The notes under the pieces were generated by a model. The model was not told the origin of the DNA, ran no database searches, and was given only the letters and a program-made list of their open reading frames with translations. From Clostridiaceae bacterium (GTDB taxonomy: Bacteria > Bacillota > Clostridia > Oscillospirales > QAMX01): a stretch of 64,000 nucleotides of DNA. The DNA is taken from positions 1-64,000 of the forward strand of contig JAHAYX010000016.1 in NCBI GenBank assembly GCA_018384365.1, given 5' to 3'. Of the stretch, positions 55,018-63,472 are shown in pieces; the stretch's first letter is position 1; every line of letters starts with the position of its first letter. Made by a program: the position numbers and the translations under genes.

Positions 55018-56205
55018 TTATTCGCCCAGGCAGGCGTATGCCGTTTCACGCACCTTGCGGTGATGATAGACCTCCAGGTTGGGGGCCGTGTTATGCATGT
55101 AGGTGATGGAAACGTGACTGACCGGATCCGCCTCGCACCAGGTGCCGAAGCCTCCCGTCCAGCCAAAAGATCCGGTATGGCCGCAGGCCTCGCCCGCCGC
55201 GCGTCCCATCAGGGTACGCACGCCGTAGCCATAGCCATATCCGGCGTTATAGCCGCTGTTTTCCGTCTGATATTCCATAAGCGCTTCGTCGGACAGGCAA
55301 TTGGTGCGCATGAAGGCCAGCGTTTCTTCCCGCAGCAGACGTTTGCCGTCTGCCACGCCGCCGCACGCCCACATCTGCAGGAACTTTGAAAAATCGCGTA
55401 CGTTTGTCATGATGGATGGACGGCCCTCTTCGTTTTCCTCGCCGGGGCGCTGGGAACGGTCGGCGGAATCCGGAAACGGCCGGAATCCATCGTCCGTGAT
55501 CTGATAAAGGCGTACCAGACGGGATTCCAGATCGTCGCGGAAGAGCGTATCTGTATCGTGCATTTCAAGCGGCTCAAAGATATAGCGGCGCATGGCCATA
55601 TAAAGTGGCATTCCGGTGAGTTCCTCCACCACGCCGCCGATCAGTTCGCTGCCAAAACCATACAACCAATGCGTGCCGGGGTCAAAGGCAACAGGCACCG
55701 CCGCAATAGCGCGGATGGCCTCGCGTACCCGGTAATGGCCTTTTGCCCAGAGAGGCTCCATGGCCCGGTTCATGGCAAGCAGCACGGGATCGGTGCAGTC
55801 CGGGCCGACGGGATAAAAGCAATAGGGCAGGCCACAGGACATGATCGTTGCATCACGCACGGTAATGGGGCGGGAAATCGGCTCTTCCCGCAGGGAACCG
55901 TCCTCAGCGCGGACATATTTCGTCTTATTCGCCCACTCGGGGAAGAAATCCGAAATTGGCTGCTCCATGCGAACCTTTCCCTGTTCGTAGAGCATCATCA
56001 GAATCGTGTACGTAACCAGTTTGGTCATGGAAGCCTGGCGGTAGAGTGAGGCTGACGTGACGGGCAGGCCGCGCTCCAGATCCGCAGATCCATAATAGCC
56101 TTCATAGAGGATCTTACCGTCCTGTGCAACGGCACAGGAACAGCCGGGAACACTTTTTTCGGCAAATTCACGCAGGACTGCATCCAGCTTTGAAAAATCA
56201 GCCAT
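55018..56205 (-). CDS. Serine hydrolase, beta-lactamase (class C) fold, copy 1
   Basis: A 395-residue serine hydrolase. The catalytic motif is YRQASMTKLVTYTILMML (SMTK near residue 40), with the later YGYGYGVRT and HTGSFGWTGGFGTW motifs. These proteins are usually esterases, lactonases or D-amino-acid peptidases; true beta-lactamase activity cannot be claimed. No signal peptide is seen. ATG 56205 is set by AGAGG about 6 bases upstream. It is one of three tandem paralogues on this strand. Confidence 0.88.
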   Translation of the reverse strand: MADFSKLDAVLREFAEKSVPGCSCAVAQDGKILYEGYYGSADLERGLPVTSASLYRQASMTKLVTYTILMMLYEQGKVRMEQPISDFFPEWANKTKYVRAEDGSLREEPISRPITVRDATIMSCGLPYCFYPVGPDCTDPVLLAMNRAMEPLWAKGHYRVREAIRAIAAVPVAFDPGTHWLYGFGSELIGGVVEELTGMPLYMAMRRYIFEPLEMHDTDTLFRDDLESRLVRLYQITDDGFRPFPDSADRSQRPGEENEEGRPSIMTNVRDFSKFLQMWACGGVADGKRLLREETLAFMRTNCLSDEALMEYQTENSGYNAGYGYGYGVRTLMGRAAGEACGHTGSFGWTGGFGTWCEADPVSHVSITYMHNTAPNLEVYHHRKVRETAYACLGE

Positions 56206-56214
56206 AGGCACCTC

Positions 56215-57414
56215 TTAATCCAGGCTGCCATAAGCGGCAGCGCGCATACGCAGATGATGATATTCTTCCAGATTGGGCTGCAGGTTGTGCATATATACGA
56301 TGGAAACGCCCTCGGACGGATCGGACTCCGCCCAGGTGCCGGATCCGCCCGTCCAGCCAAAGGCACCGAGCGAACCGTTGTGGTGTCCGGCGTATTTGTC
56401 CAGCAGGGTACGCACGCCGTAGCCATAGCCATACCCGGCAAGATAATCGTTTGTGAAATCGCGCGCGATGATCTGGTCGGACAGGGTGTTGGTGCGCATC
56501 AGGTCGATGGTTTTGCGGCCCATGATGCGCTCGCCATTATAGACGCCGCCGTTTGCCAGCATCTGCATGAGCTTCGTATAGTCCCAGCAGTTCGTAATCA
56601 CACGGGCAAATCCTGGCACGGTGCCGAGCGGGCCGACCATGGCGGCCTCCATGTGTGCCGGCGCGGTGTAAAGGGCACCTTCTTCGCCGAGTTTTTTGTC
56701 CTTGGCCAGGAAATAGTTCTTCACCAGACGCTGGTCCAGATCGCCAAAGGTGAAGTTTGCGGAGCTGTCCATGCCAAGCGGATCAAAAAGCGTCTCTTTG
56801 ATCACCAGTTCGGCAGGTTTGCCGCCAACGACCTCCAAAAGTCCGGCGGTCAGCTCGCTGGCAAAGCCATACAGGAATGCACTGCCCGGTTCAAAGGCCA
56901 GCGGCACCTCTGCAGTGGCACGGATCTGTTCGCGCAGCGTATAATACCCCTTGGCGCGCAGAGGCTCCATCACTTTCGCCATGGCTTCCGCTGTGGGATG
57001 CCGCACCGGCGTGAAACCCATAATCATCTGATAGGGCAGACCGCAGGTCATATTCATGATGTTTTTGATCGTGATCGGATGCTCGACCGGTACGATGTCC
57101 ACCTCGCCGTCCGACCGGGTGACTGCCTTCATGGAATGGCGATATTCCGGGAAATACTCATACAGCGGGTCGGACATGAGGAATTTTCCCTGTTCATAAA
57201 GGATCATGGCGGTCGTATACATCGCGACTTTGGTTAAGGAAGCCTGGCGGAACACGTTATTGCGCGTCAGCGCAACATGGTTTTCCACGTCAGAGTAGCC
57301 AAAGTAGTTTTCATATAAAATTTCGCCTTTTTTTGCAACGATACAGCCGCAGCCGGGCAGTCCGTCATCCACGAATTTCTGAAGCAGAGCGTCAAGATGC
57401 TTGAAATCAGGCAT
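56215..57414 (-). CDS. Serine hydrolase, beta-lactamase (class C) fold, copy 2
   Basis: A 399-residue paralogue with FRQASLTKVAMYTTAMIL (SLTK), YGYGYGVRT and GAFGWTGGSGTWAESD. It lies 9 bases before the copy at 55018-56205 and 11 bases after the third copy, with AAGGAGG before its ATG. Length, order of motifs and the C-terminal HHLRMRAAAYG motif are shared by all three copies. No signal peptide, so a cytoplasmic enzyme is predicted. Confidence 0.88.
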   Translation of the reverse strand: MPDFKHLDALLQKFVDDGLPGCGCIVAKKGEILYENYFGYSDVENHVALTRNNVFRQASLTKVAMYTTAMILYEQGKFLMSDPLYEYFPEYRHSMKAVTRSDGEVDIVPVEHPITIKNIMNMTCGLPYQMIMGFTPVRHPTAEAMAKVMEPLRAKGYYTLREQIRATAEVPLAFEPGSAFLYGFASELTAGLLEVVGGKPAELVIKETLFDPLGMDSSANFTFGDLDQRLVKNYFLAKDKKLGEEGALYTAPAHMEAAMVGPLGTVPGFARVITNCWDYTKLMQMLANGGVYNGERIMGRKTIDLMRTNTLSDQIIARDFTNDYLAGYGYGYGVRTLLDKYAGHHNGSLGAFGWTGGSGTWAESDPSEGVSIVYMHNLQPNLEEYHHLRMRAAAYGSLD

Positions 57415-57425
57415 ATGTTACCTCC

Positions 57426-58586
57426 TTAGTCGATCAGGCCGTAGGCCGCAGTACGCATCCGCAGATGATAATACTGTTCCTCGTCCGGAATCATGTTGTG
57501 CATATAAACGATGGAAACGCCGTCCTCGGGATCCGCTTCGCACCAGGTGCCGAAGCCGCCGGTCCAACCAAAGGCGCCGACAGAGCCGTTGTGATTGCCC
57601 TGCTCTTTGTCCACTAAGGTACGCACGCCGTAACCGTAGCCATAACCGGCGTTATAGGTATCCTGGAAGAGTTTGTCGAGTCCGTTTGCGCGCATCATAT
57701 CAATGGTCTTGCGGCCCATGATGCGCTGCCCATTGTAAACGCCGCCGCAGGCCAGCATTTGCATCAGCTTGGTGTAATCATTGACATTGGAGAAGAGGCG
57801 CGCCCAGCCCTCTTCATTTTCGGCGCCGGGCAGGTGCTTTTTGTCGAAGAATGTAGGTCCGGGAACCAGGGAACCGTCGTCCGACTTGCGGTACAGCTTC
57901 ACGAGGCGCTCCTGCGCATCGCCGAAGAAGCGCGAACGGGTGTTGTCCATGCCGAGCGGGCCGAACAGCATTTCTTCAAACACATCGTCGATCGGCTTTC
58001 CGCAGACGGCTTCAATGATACCGGCAGCAAGCTCGCTCGAGAAACCGTAAATCCATTCGGTGCCGGGTTCACAGGCCAAAACGGCCTTGGAAATTGCAGC
58101 GATCTGCTCGCGGTTCGTGTAGTGGCCCTTCTCCCACAAGGGCTTCATGGCTTCCTGCATGGATTGCAGCGTGCGGTTGTTTGTCGGTGCGGCGCTGTTG
58201 CAATAGGGCAGGCCGCACTTCATGGAAAGCACGTCGCTGACGGTGACGGGTCCGTCGGTCGGTACGGCTTCCGTATAGCCGTTTGCATTTTTAACGTATT
58301 TTTTCATTTCCCGCCACTCCGGGAAGAAATGATAGATGGGGTCAGTCAGCAGGAACTTTCCGCGCTCATACAGCATCATCATGGTGACATAGAGCGGAAT
58401 CTTGGACATGGATGCCAGACGGAACAGAGACTGCGGGGTGACCGGCGTTTTTGCGTCGAGATCGGCGCAGCCGAAGTATCCCTCGTAGAGCGTTTTGCCG
58501 TTCTGGGCGATCTGCAGGGAACACCCGGGAAGCCCGCCGTCCACGAATCCCTGCAGGAGACGGTCAAGATCTTTGATAGTTGACAT
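57426..58586 (-). CDS. Serine hydrolase, beta-lactamase (class C) fold, copy 3
   Basis: A 386-residue paralogue with FRLASMSKIPLYVTMMML (SMSK, the nucleophile position) and GYGYGYGVRT. It is the promoter-proximal gene of the serine hydrolase-esterase run. ATG 58586 follows GGAGGG, and the longer frame start at 58598 has no site. The three copies are clearly similar to each other but well diverged, so the duplication is not recent. Confidence 0.88.
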   Translation of the reverse strand: MSTIKDLDRLLQGFVDGGLPGCSLQIAQNGKTLYEGYFGCADLDAKTPVTPQSLFRLASMSKIPLYVTMMMLYERGKFLLTDPIYHFFPEWREMKKYVKNANGYTEAVPTDGPVTVSDVLSMKCGLPYCNSAAPTNNRTLQSMQEAMKPLWEKGHYTNREQIAAISKAVLACEPGTEWIYGFSSELAAGIIEAVCGKPIDDVFEEMLFGPLGMDNTRSRFFGDAQERLVKLYRKSDDGSLVPGPTFFDKKHLPGAENEEGWARLFSNVNDYTKLMQMLACGGVYNGQRIMGRKTIDMMRANGLDKLFQDTYNAGYGYGYGVRTLVDKEQGNHNGSVGAFGWTGGFGTWCEADPEDGVSIVYMHNMIPDEEQYYHLRMRTAAYGLID

Positions 58587-58656
58587 AATACCCTCCAATC
58601 TAAAAACGGTGTGCAGTGGGAACGACCTTGAAACGGCCCTCCGCCTTGCACAGGCA

Positions 58657-58706
58657 TATAATTAGCATTCTAATTATTAGTATAACGACATCCTGCATGA
58701 TGTCAA
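58657..58706 (-). promoter_or_regulatory. Promoter and MarR-type operator of the serine hydrolase operon
   Basis: On the minus strand TTGACA (plus 58701-58706), 16-base spacer and TATACT (plus 58679-58684). Next to the -10 lies an 8-bp perfect inverted repeat, ATAATTAG and CTAATTAT with a 4-base centre (58658-58677). Over 22 bases it is identical at 17 positions to the operator in front of marR at 51866-51887. Confidence 0.75.
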
Positions 58707-58769
58707 GACTTGCATTGTCGGGAACGGGGCTTTTCGTGCATTTTGACTTTATTTTCCGACTTCTGCGGT

Positions 58770-58811
58770 GAAAAAAGAAACCCCCGCAGCCGGTTTACCC
58801 CGGCTGCGGGA
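58770..58811 (-). terminator. Terminator of the trpXYZ operon
   Basis: On the minus strand CCCGCAGCCGG pairs with CCGGCTGCGGG, followed by GGTTTCTTTTTT. It lies 13 bases after the ATPase gene. Confidence 0.85.
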
Positions 58812-58823
58812 GATCGCATCCAT

Positions 58824-59597
58824 TCAGTTTCCGCATTCGATGCTGATTTGGTTAAAGAGATGCAGGACATCATCCGTGGAGGTATTGCGCTTTTCTTCGC
58901 CTGCCTTATCAAGAACAATGTGGCCGCGGTCCATCATCACGATGCGGCTTCCGTACTCCACTGCATAGCGCAGGTTGTGCGTGACCATGATGGCGGTCAG
59001 GTTCTTTTCCCGCACAATCCGGTCGGTCAGCTGCATGATGATTTCCGCAGTGTGCGGGTCAAGCGCGGCGGTGTGTTCGTCCAGGATCAGGAAGTCAAGC
59101 GGCGTCAGCGTTGCCATCAAAAGTGCAACGGCCTGGCGCTGGCCGCCGGAGAGGGAGCCCATCTTCACACTCATCTTGTCCTCCAGGCCCAGACCGAGCG
59201 CCGCAAGCTGTTCGCGGTAATATCCGGCGCGTTTTTTGTTGACGCCGGAGGAAAGGCCAAAGCGTTTGCCTTTGTTGTCCGCAAGGGACATATTCTCGAG
59301 GATGGTCAGATTTGGACAGGCTCCGGCGGCAGGGTTCTGATACACGCGTCCAAAGGTGCGGTAGCGCCGGAATTCCGCCAAATGGTTGACGGAAACGCCG
59401 TCAATCAGCACATCGCCGCCATCAATCGGGATACTGCCGCAGATAATATTCAGCATGGACGTCTTTCCACTGCCGTTTGAACCGACGATGGAGACGAATT
59501 CCCCATCGGCAACCTTGAAATTGAATCCATCAAACAGGCACATTTCCGTAACGGTGCCGGGATTATAAACTTTTGAAATGTTTCTGAGTTCAAGCAT
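58824..59597 (-). CDS. trpZ: ABC transporter ATP-binding protein, tryptophan-type (TrpZ)
   Basis: A 257-residue ABC ATPase with Walker A GSNGSGKTSMLNI, signature LSGGQRQAVALL, Walker B FLILDEHTAALD and switch His in VTHNLRYAV. It is the ATPase of a three-gene uptake system with the permease 6 bases upstream and the substrate-binding lipoprotein before that. Such TrpXYZ systems have been assigned to tryptophan by T-box regulation, which also applies here. Confidence 0.88.
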   Translation of the reverse strand: MLELRNISKVYNPGTVTEMCLFDGFNFKVADGEFVSIVGSNGSGKTSMLNIICGSIPIDGGDVLIDGVSVNHLAEFRRYRTFGRVYQNPAAGACPNLTILENMSLADNKGKRFGLSSGVNKKRAGYYREQLAALGLGLEDKMSVKMGSLSGGQRQAVALLMATLTPLDFLILDEHTAALDPHTAEIIMQLTDRIVREKNLTAIMVTHNLRYAVEYGSRIVMMDRGHIVLDKAGEEKRNTSTDDVLHLFNQISIECGN

Positions 59598-59603
59598 ACC
59601 TTG

Positions 59604-60524
59604 TCACCGTCCTTTTCCCGTTTTCGGCGCCAAACGCTCCCCAAATTTCTTCAGAGAGCCTTTCTTCACGTTGCCGAGAACCAGGATCACGAGGAAGAGC
59701 ACCGCTGTGATCAGCTTCAGCAGGTTGGCGGGCAGGCCAAGATTGATCGCACACTGGATGCAGATTTTATAGAGAATACTGCCGACGATCGCGGCGGTGG
59801 TTCCCTTTACAAAATCGAATTTTTTGAAAATGGTTGTACCGATGATGACGGTTGCCAGACCGAACACAACCTGGCCGGTGCCCATGGTGCTGGAAAAGGC
59901 ACGCTGTTCCTGACAGACCACGCAGCCGGCCAGCGCAACGAGCGCATTGGAAATCACAAGCCCAAGGATCTTGACGAAACCGCGGTCTTTTGCCAGGGAA
60001 GTGACAAGCGTGCTGTTGTCGCCGACAGCCCGCAGCAGCAGGCCGTTTTTGGTCTTGAAATACAGGTCCAGCAAAACCTTGAAGATGAGCGCCAGAATCA
60101 TGGAAACGATCAGCTTTCTCACGATGAGGGAACATCCGCCAAAGAGCGCCATGGTGGGAGGTGCGTTGAAAATCGTGTCAATTGCACGCTCCACAGAGAG
60201 GTTGGAGCCTGCAATCTGCAGATTGATGGAAAAGAGCGCCGTCATGGTGATGATGCCGGCAAGCAGATCACGTACGCCGAGTTTGACATGAATCAATCCC
60301 GTTACAAGTCCCGCCAACGCGCCGACGGCAAGCGCCACGAGCAGCGTCAGATAGGGGTTTACGCCGTTGACCAGCAAAAGCGCCGTCACGGCAGCGCCGA
60401 GCGGGAAGCTTCCGTCAACTGTCAGATCCGGAAAGTCCAGAATTTTATATGTGATATAGACACCATAGGAGAGCAGTGCATAGATAAAGCCTTGCGTGAG
60501 CGTACTGACGATCAGATCGAGCAT
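59604..60524 (-). CDS. trpY: ABC transporter permease, tryptophan-type (TrpY)
   Basis: A 306-residue inner-membrane protein with about 8-9 hydrophobic segments, of the branched-chain-amino-acid-permease-like class (TVDGSFPLGAAVTALLLVNG, GAVGDNSTLVTSLAKDRGF). It forms the channel for the binding protein TrpX and the ATPase TrpZ. Its start follows GGGAGACTTCCGTC-type spacing with a GGAG site. Confidence 0.86.
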   Translation of the reverse strand: MLDLIVSTLTQGFIYALLSYGVYITYKILDFPDLTVDGSFPLGAAVTALLLVNGVNPYLTLLVALAVGALAGLVTGLIHVKLGVRDLLAGIITMTALFSINLQIAGSNLSVERAIDTIFNAPPTMALFGGCSLIVRKLIVSMILALIFKVLLDLYFKTKNGLLLRAVGDNSTLVTSLAKDRGFVKILGLVISNALVALAGCVVCQEQRAFSSTMGTGQVVFGLATVIIGTTIFKKFDFVKGTTAAIVGSILYKICIQCAINLGLPANLLKLITAVLFLVILVLGNVKKGSLKKFGERLAPKTGKGR

Positions 60525-60571
60525 GACGGAAGTCTCCCTGTTTTCAGAATTTCATACGAGGTGCGGTGGAC

Positions 60572-61543
60572 TTATGCGTCCTTGGATTCCACGGCCTTTT
60601 CGGCTACGTCTGCCGGAAGCTCCAGAGAAAGCGCCGCAAGCGCCTCGGAGTTGATGTAAATGCCATATTCGGAGATGGTTTCATAAGGAATTTCGGAAGC
60701 GGAGGCTTCGCCCTTCAAGACCTTTGCGGCCATGGCGCCGGTCTGGCGGCCAAGTGCATAATAGTCGATACCGGCGGCTGCAACGCATCCGCCCTTCACC
60801 TGCTCCACTTCACTGCCGTAAACGGGGATGCCGGCGTCGTTGGTTTTTTCCAGGATGGAGGCGAGCACGCCCACCACGGTGTTGTCGGTCAGGTTGGAGA
60901 AGCAGTCAACGCCGCGATTGATCAGCGTATCAACAGCCTGCGTGACTTCGTTCTGCGCGGTGACGCCGATCGCATCAATGGTGAAACCGTAATCAGCGGC
61001 GTTTGCCTGGTAATCGGCGATGGTGGAAACGGAGTTCGGCTCGCTGGTGGTGTAGATGATGCCGATGGTCTTGGCGTCCGGCTGGATGCTGCGGATCAGG
61101 TCAAGCTGTGCTTCCACGGGGAGCTTATCGGAGGTACCGGTGATGTTGCCGCTGTCCAGCTTCGCCTGTACGGGGTCGGAAACGGCGGTGAAGATGACCG
61201 GAATATCCTTATCTTCCGCGGCTGCATAGCAGGAAACAGCGGAGTTTGTGGCAATGCCGCACATCAGCGCGACGTTGTTTGCGGAGAAGCTGGAGGCAAT
61301 GTCGCCGGCGATATCGTCATCGAAACCTGCGTTCTGGTAATCCACGGTGAAATCTTCGCCTTCCACGAGGCCGGCGTCTGCAAGGCCCTGCAGGAAACCG
61401 TTGCGGCAGTTGTCAAGGGAAGGATGCTCGCCGTACTGGTTAATACCGATGACGGGGATCTTGTTTTCTTTGGAACAGGCGGAAAATGCGCAGATCATCA
61501 TGAGTGCGAGTGCAGCACAGAGAATTTTCGTAAACTTTTTCAT
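60572..61543 (-). CDS. trpX: ABC transporter substrate-binding lipoprotein (TrpX)
   Basis: A 323-residue binding lipoprotein. Residues 1-22 are a lipoprotein signal with lipobox AFSAC. The mature part is a two-lobed type I binding fold of the ABC_sub_bind family (IPVIGINQYGEHPSLDNCR, VPVIFTAVSDP-like FTAVSDPVQAKL). The start is ATG 61543; the longer frame from 61771 reads through the T-box. It is anchored to the outer membrane face and is the first gene of the operon. Tryptophan is inferred from the T-box specifier UGG, not from the pocket. Confidence 0.88.
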   Translation of the reverse strand: MKKFTKILCAALALMMICAFSACSKENKIPVIGINQYGEHPSLDNCRNGFLQGLADAGLVEGEDFTVDYQNAGFDDDIAGDIASSFSANNVALMCGIATNSAVSCYAAAEDKDIPVIFTAVSDPVQAKLDSGNITGTSDKLPVEAQLDLIRSIQPDAKTIGIIYTTSEPNSVSTIADYQANAADYGFTIDAIGVTAQNEVTQAVDTLINRGVDCFSNLTDNTVVGVLASILEKTNDAGIPVYGSEVEQVKGGCVAAAGIDYYALGRQTGAMAAKVLKGEASASEIPYETISEYGIYINSEALAALSLELPADVAEKAVESKDA

Positions 61544-61667
61544 AGTGAATATCTCCTTCATATCGAAAAGTACTGTTTGTTGTTTGTTTTTCAGGTGTGG
61601 CAGATGAGTTATATGCCGCGCCATCGTCTGGTTAAGAGTATCATACCGGTTCGCTCCTTGCAAAAGT

Positions 61668-61960
61668 AAAAATAAAAACGCCGTATCCCACGGAAACCAT
61701 GGGACAAGGCGTTTGATAACCCTGCGGTACCACCCAAATTGACGATAAATCGTCCACTTTGTATCCTGCACACTGACGATGCAAGCCGCTTTGTTAACGA
61801 GTGCGGTTCCCGTCGATTACTACTCACGCTGCCGCGCTTTCGGTCGCCCTCATAAGTCCATTCGCCTTACTTACCACGGCCGCGATCACACCATCCGCGG
61901 CTCTCTTTGCGTTACTCGGTAAGGGTACTCTTCTTACTCAACGGTTTCAGTCATGTAATT
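61668..61960 (-). promoter_or_regulatory. T-box leader with UGG (tryptophan) specifier
   Basis: On the minus strand the AGAGAGCCGCGGATGG motif, the specifier region GGCGAATGGACTTATGAG, and the antiterminator T-box TGGGTGGTACCGCAGGG (plus 61720-61736) appear in order. The codon UGG falls at plus 61858-61860. A terminator (GTCCCATGG with CCGTGGGAT, plus about 61678-61712) ends with TTTTTATTTTT. Uncharged tRNA-Trp should switch the operon on. The specifier reading is good but not certain. Confidence 0.85.
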
Positions 61961-61970
61961 GATGGGTTTT

Positions 61971-61998
61971 ATTATAGCACGACTTTCGGAAATGTCAA
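61971..61998 (-). promoter_or_regulatory. Promoter of the T-box-trpXYZ transcript
   Basis: On the minus strand TTGACA (plus 61993-61998), 16-base spacer and TATAAT (plus 61971-61976). Confidence 0.82.
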
Positions 61999-62078
61999 GC
62001 ATCTTTTTCGGCAATTTTTTGCGCCGCGCGTATAGCGTTTCCCCTCCCGACGCCGGTCTTATCATGTGGAAGAAGCAC

Positions 62079-62115
62079 AAAAACAGCCACAGCAGGTTGC
62101 TCTGCTGTGGCTGTC
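62079..62115 (-). terminator. Terminator after pmbA
   Basis: On the minus strand ACAGCCACAGCAG pairs with CTGCTGTGGCTGT, followed by TTTTGTG. Confidence 0.88.
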
Positions 62116-62140
62116 AGCTGCCTTATGAGCGGCAAATTGC

Positions 62141-63472
62141 TTATTTTCCGGCAACCATGAGGCTGGAAACCAGAATGGACGGCATACCGAGCATGGTGGA
62201 ACCGGGCAGCGTGAACTTCAGGTCGGAACCGACTGCCTCGATATCCGACAGGAGCTTCAAAAACGATCCTGCAATCGTGATCTGCTCAACAGGACGCACG
62301 ATTTCGCCGTTTTCCACTAAGAATCCCTTGGAAAGCAGGGAGAAATCGCCTGTGACAGGGTTCACACCGGCGTGCAGACCGCTCACTTCCGTGATGATCA
62401 GACCGTTGCCCAAACGTTTTTTCATAGCGTCAAAATCGTCCGTGCCGGGCGCCATATAGAAGTTGGAGGGCGCAATACCGACCGGAGAAGCAGCCGACGG
62501 ACGGTCGGCATTGGAGGTGGAGGTGCAGCCGGCCTTTTTCGCGGTTTTCAGGTTATGCAGCAGCGTGCGGAAAACGCCGTTTTCCACCACGGTCTTGGTG
62601 ACGGACGGCGTGCCTTCGTCGTCAAATGCACGGGGATTCGTGGGGTAGAGCGGATCGTCATAGATCGTGACGTGCGCGCTGCCAATGGCGCTGCCTTCCC
62701 GGCCGGCGAGCGGGCTCAGACCCTTCTGCGCATTATCGGCAGAGAACATGGGTGTAAATGCCTCGAAAAAGTCCACAGCGGTGATGTTTTTGAAAAGGAT
62801 GCGGTAGCTGCCGGAGGCAACCGGCGCGGCGCCGAACTGTGCCAGTCCGTCGCGCACGGCCTCTTCGGCCATAGACGCCGTATCGAGCATTTCACGGCCT
62901 GTGCGGAATGCAAAAGAATCATGGACTTCCTCGCCGTCTCGTACGATCGGGGAGACGTAGGAATAGGAGAAGCTGCTGCTGCGGCGTGCATTCAGACCGA
63001 GCGTATTCGTAATATGAATGGTCGTGTGGCCGGTGGAAAGCATATTGGACGCCACACGCTCCACATGGGAATCCACGGCCAGCGCCTTGCGCTCTGCGTC
63101 CAGGGCCAGTTCGATCTTCTCGCGCTCGCTCATATCGCAGACGGGATCCTCCGGCGCGGTGACCTCGGCATAGGTCTGCGGGCCCTGCATGGGATGCTCG
63201 TCCGCGGAGCTGATGACGCGGGCATTATCCAGTGCGCGGCGGCAGAGTTCTTCCGGATCCTCCAGCTTTTCCGTATACGCATAGCCATTGCGGCCTTCCA
63301 CCTGCACACGCAGGCCGATGCCGAATTTGCGGCTGACGGAATAGCTGTCTATTTCCTGATCAAGAATGCCGACGCGGAAGCTGTCGCCTTCGATAAACAC
63401 GGTTTCGGCGGCGTCACAGCCCAGCTGAAGCGCCGTATCCAATACACTTTTACGGAAATCATTGTATGTCAT
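62141..63472 (-). CDS. pmbA: TldE/PmbA metallopeptidase-related subunit
   Basis: A 443-residue TldD/PmbA family protein, the regulatory or partner subunit of a TldDE proteolytic complex known to process modified peptides such as microcins and other RiPPs. Family features include the N-terminal DFRKSVLDTALQLGCDAAET and the central NTLGLNARRSSSFSYSY. The C-terminal half has DEGTPSVTKTVVENGVF and SKGFLVENGEIVRPV. No HExxxH motif is visible, as expected for the E-type partner. Its ATG overlaps the tldD stop by one base (TAATG). Confidence 0.93.
   Translation of the reverse strand: MTYNDFRKSVLDTALQLGCDAAETVFIEGDSFRVGILDQEIDSYSVSRKFGIGLRVQVEGRNGYAYTEKLEDPEELCRRALDNARVISSADEHPMQGPQTYAEVTAPEDPVCDMSEREKIELALDAERKALAVDSHVERVASNMLSTGHTTIHITNTLGLNARRSSSFSYSYVSPIVRDGEEVHDSFAFRTGREMLDTASMAEEAVRDGLAQFGAAPVASGSYRILFKNITAVDFFEAFTPMFSADNAQKGLSPLAGREGSAIGSAHVTIYDDPLYPTNPRAFDDEGTPSVTKTVVENGVFRTLLHNLKTAKKAGCTSTSNADRPSAASPVGIAPSNFYMAPGTDDFDAMKKRLGNGLIITEVSGLHAGVNPVTGDFSLLSKGFLVENGEIVRPVEQITIAGSFLKLLSDIEAVGSDLKFTLPGSTMLGMPSILVSSLMVAGK

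Noticed and set aside
55018..58586. Three beta-lactamase resistance genes
   Set aside because: They share the class C fold and SxxK, but have no signal peptides and sit with an esterase. Cytoplasmic esterase-type enzymes are more likely.
61544..61771. N-terminal extension of TrpX
   Set aside because: It reads through the T-box leader and terminator. The lipoprotein signal begins at ATG 61543.
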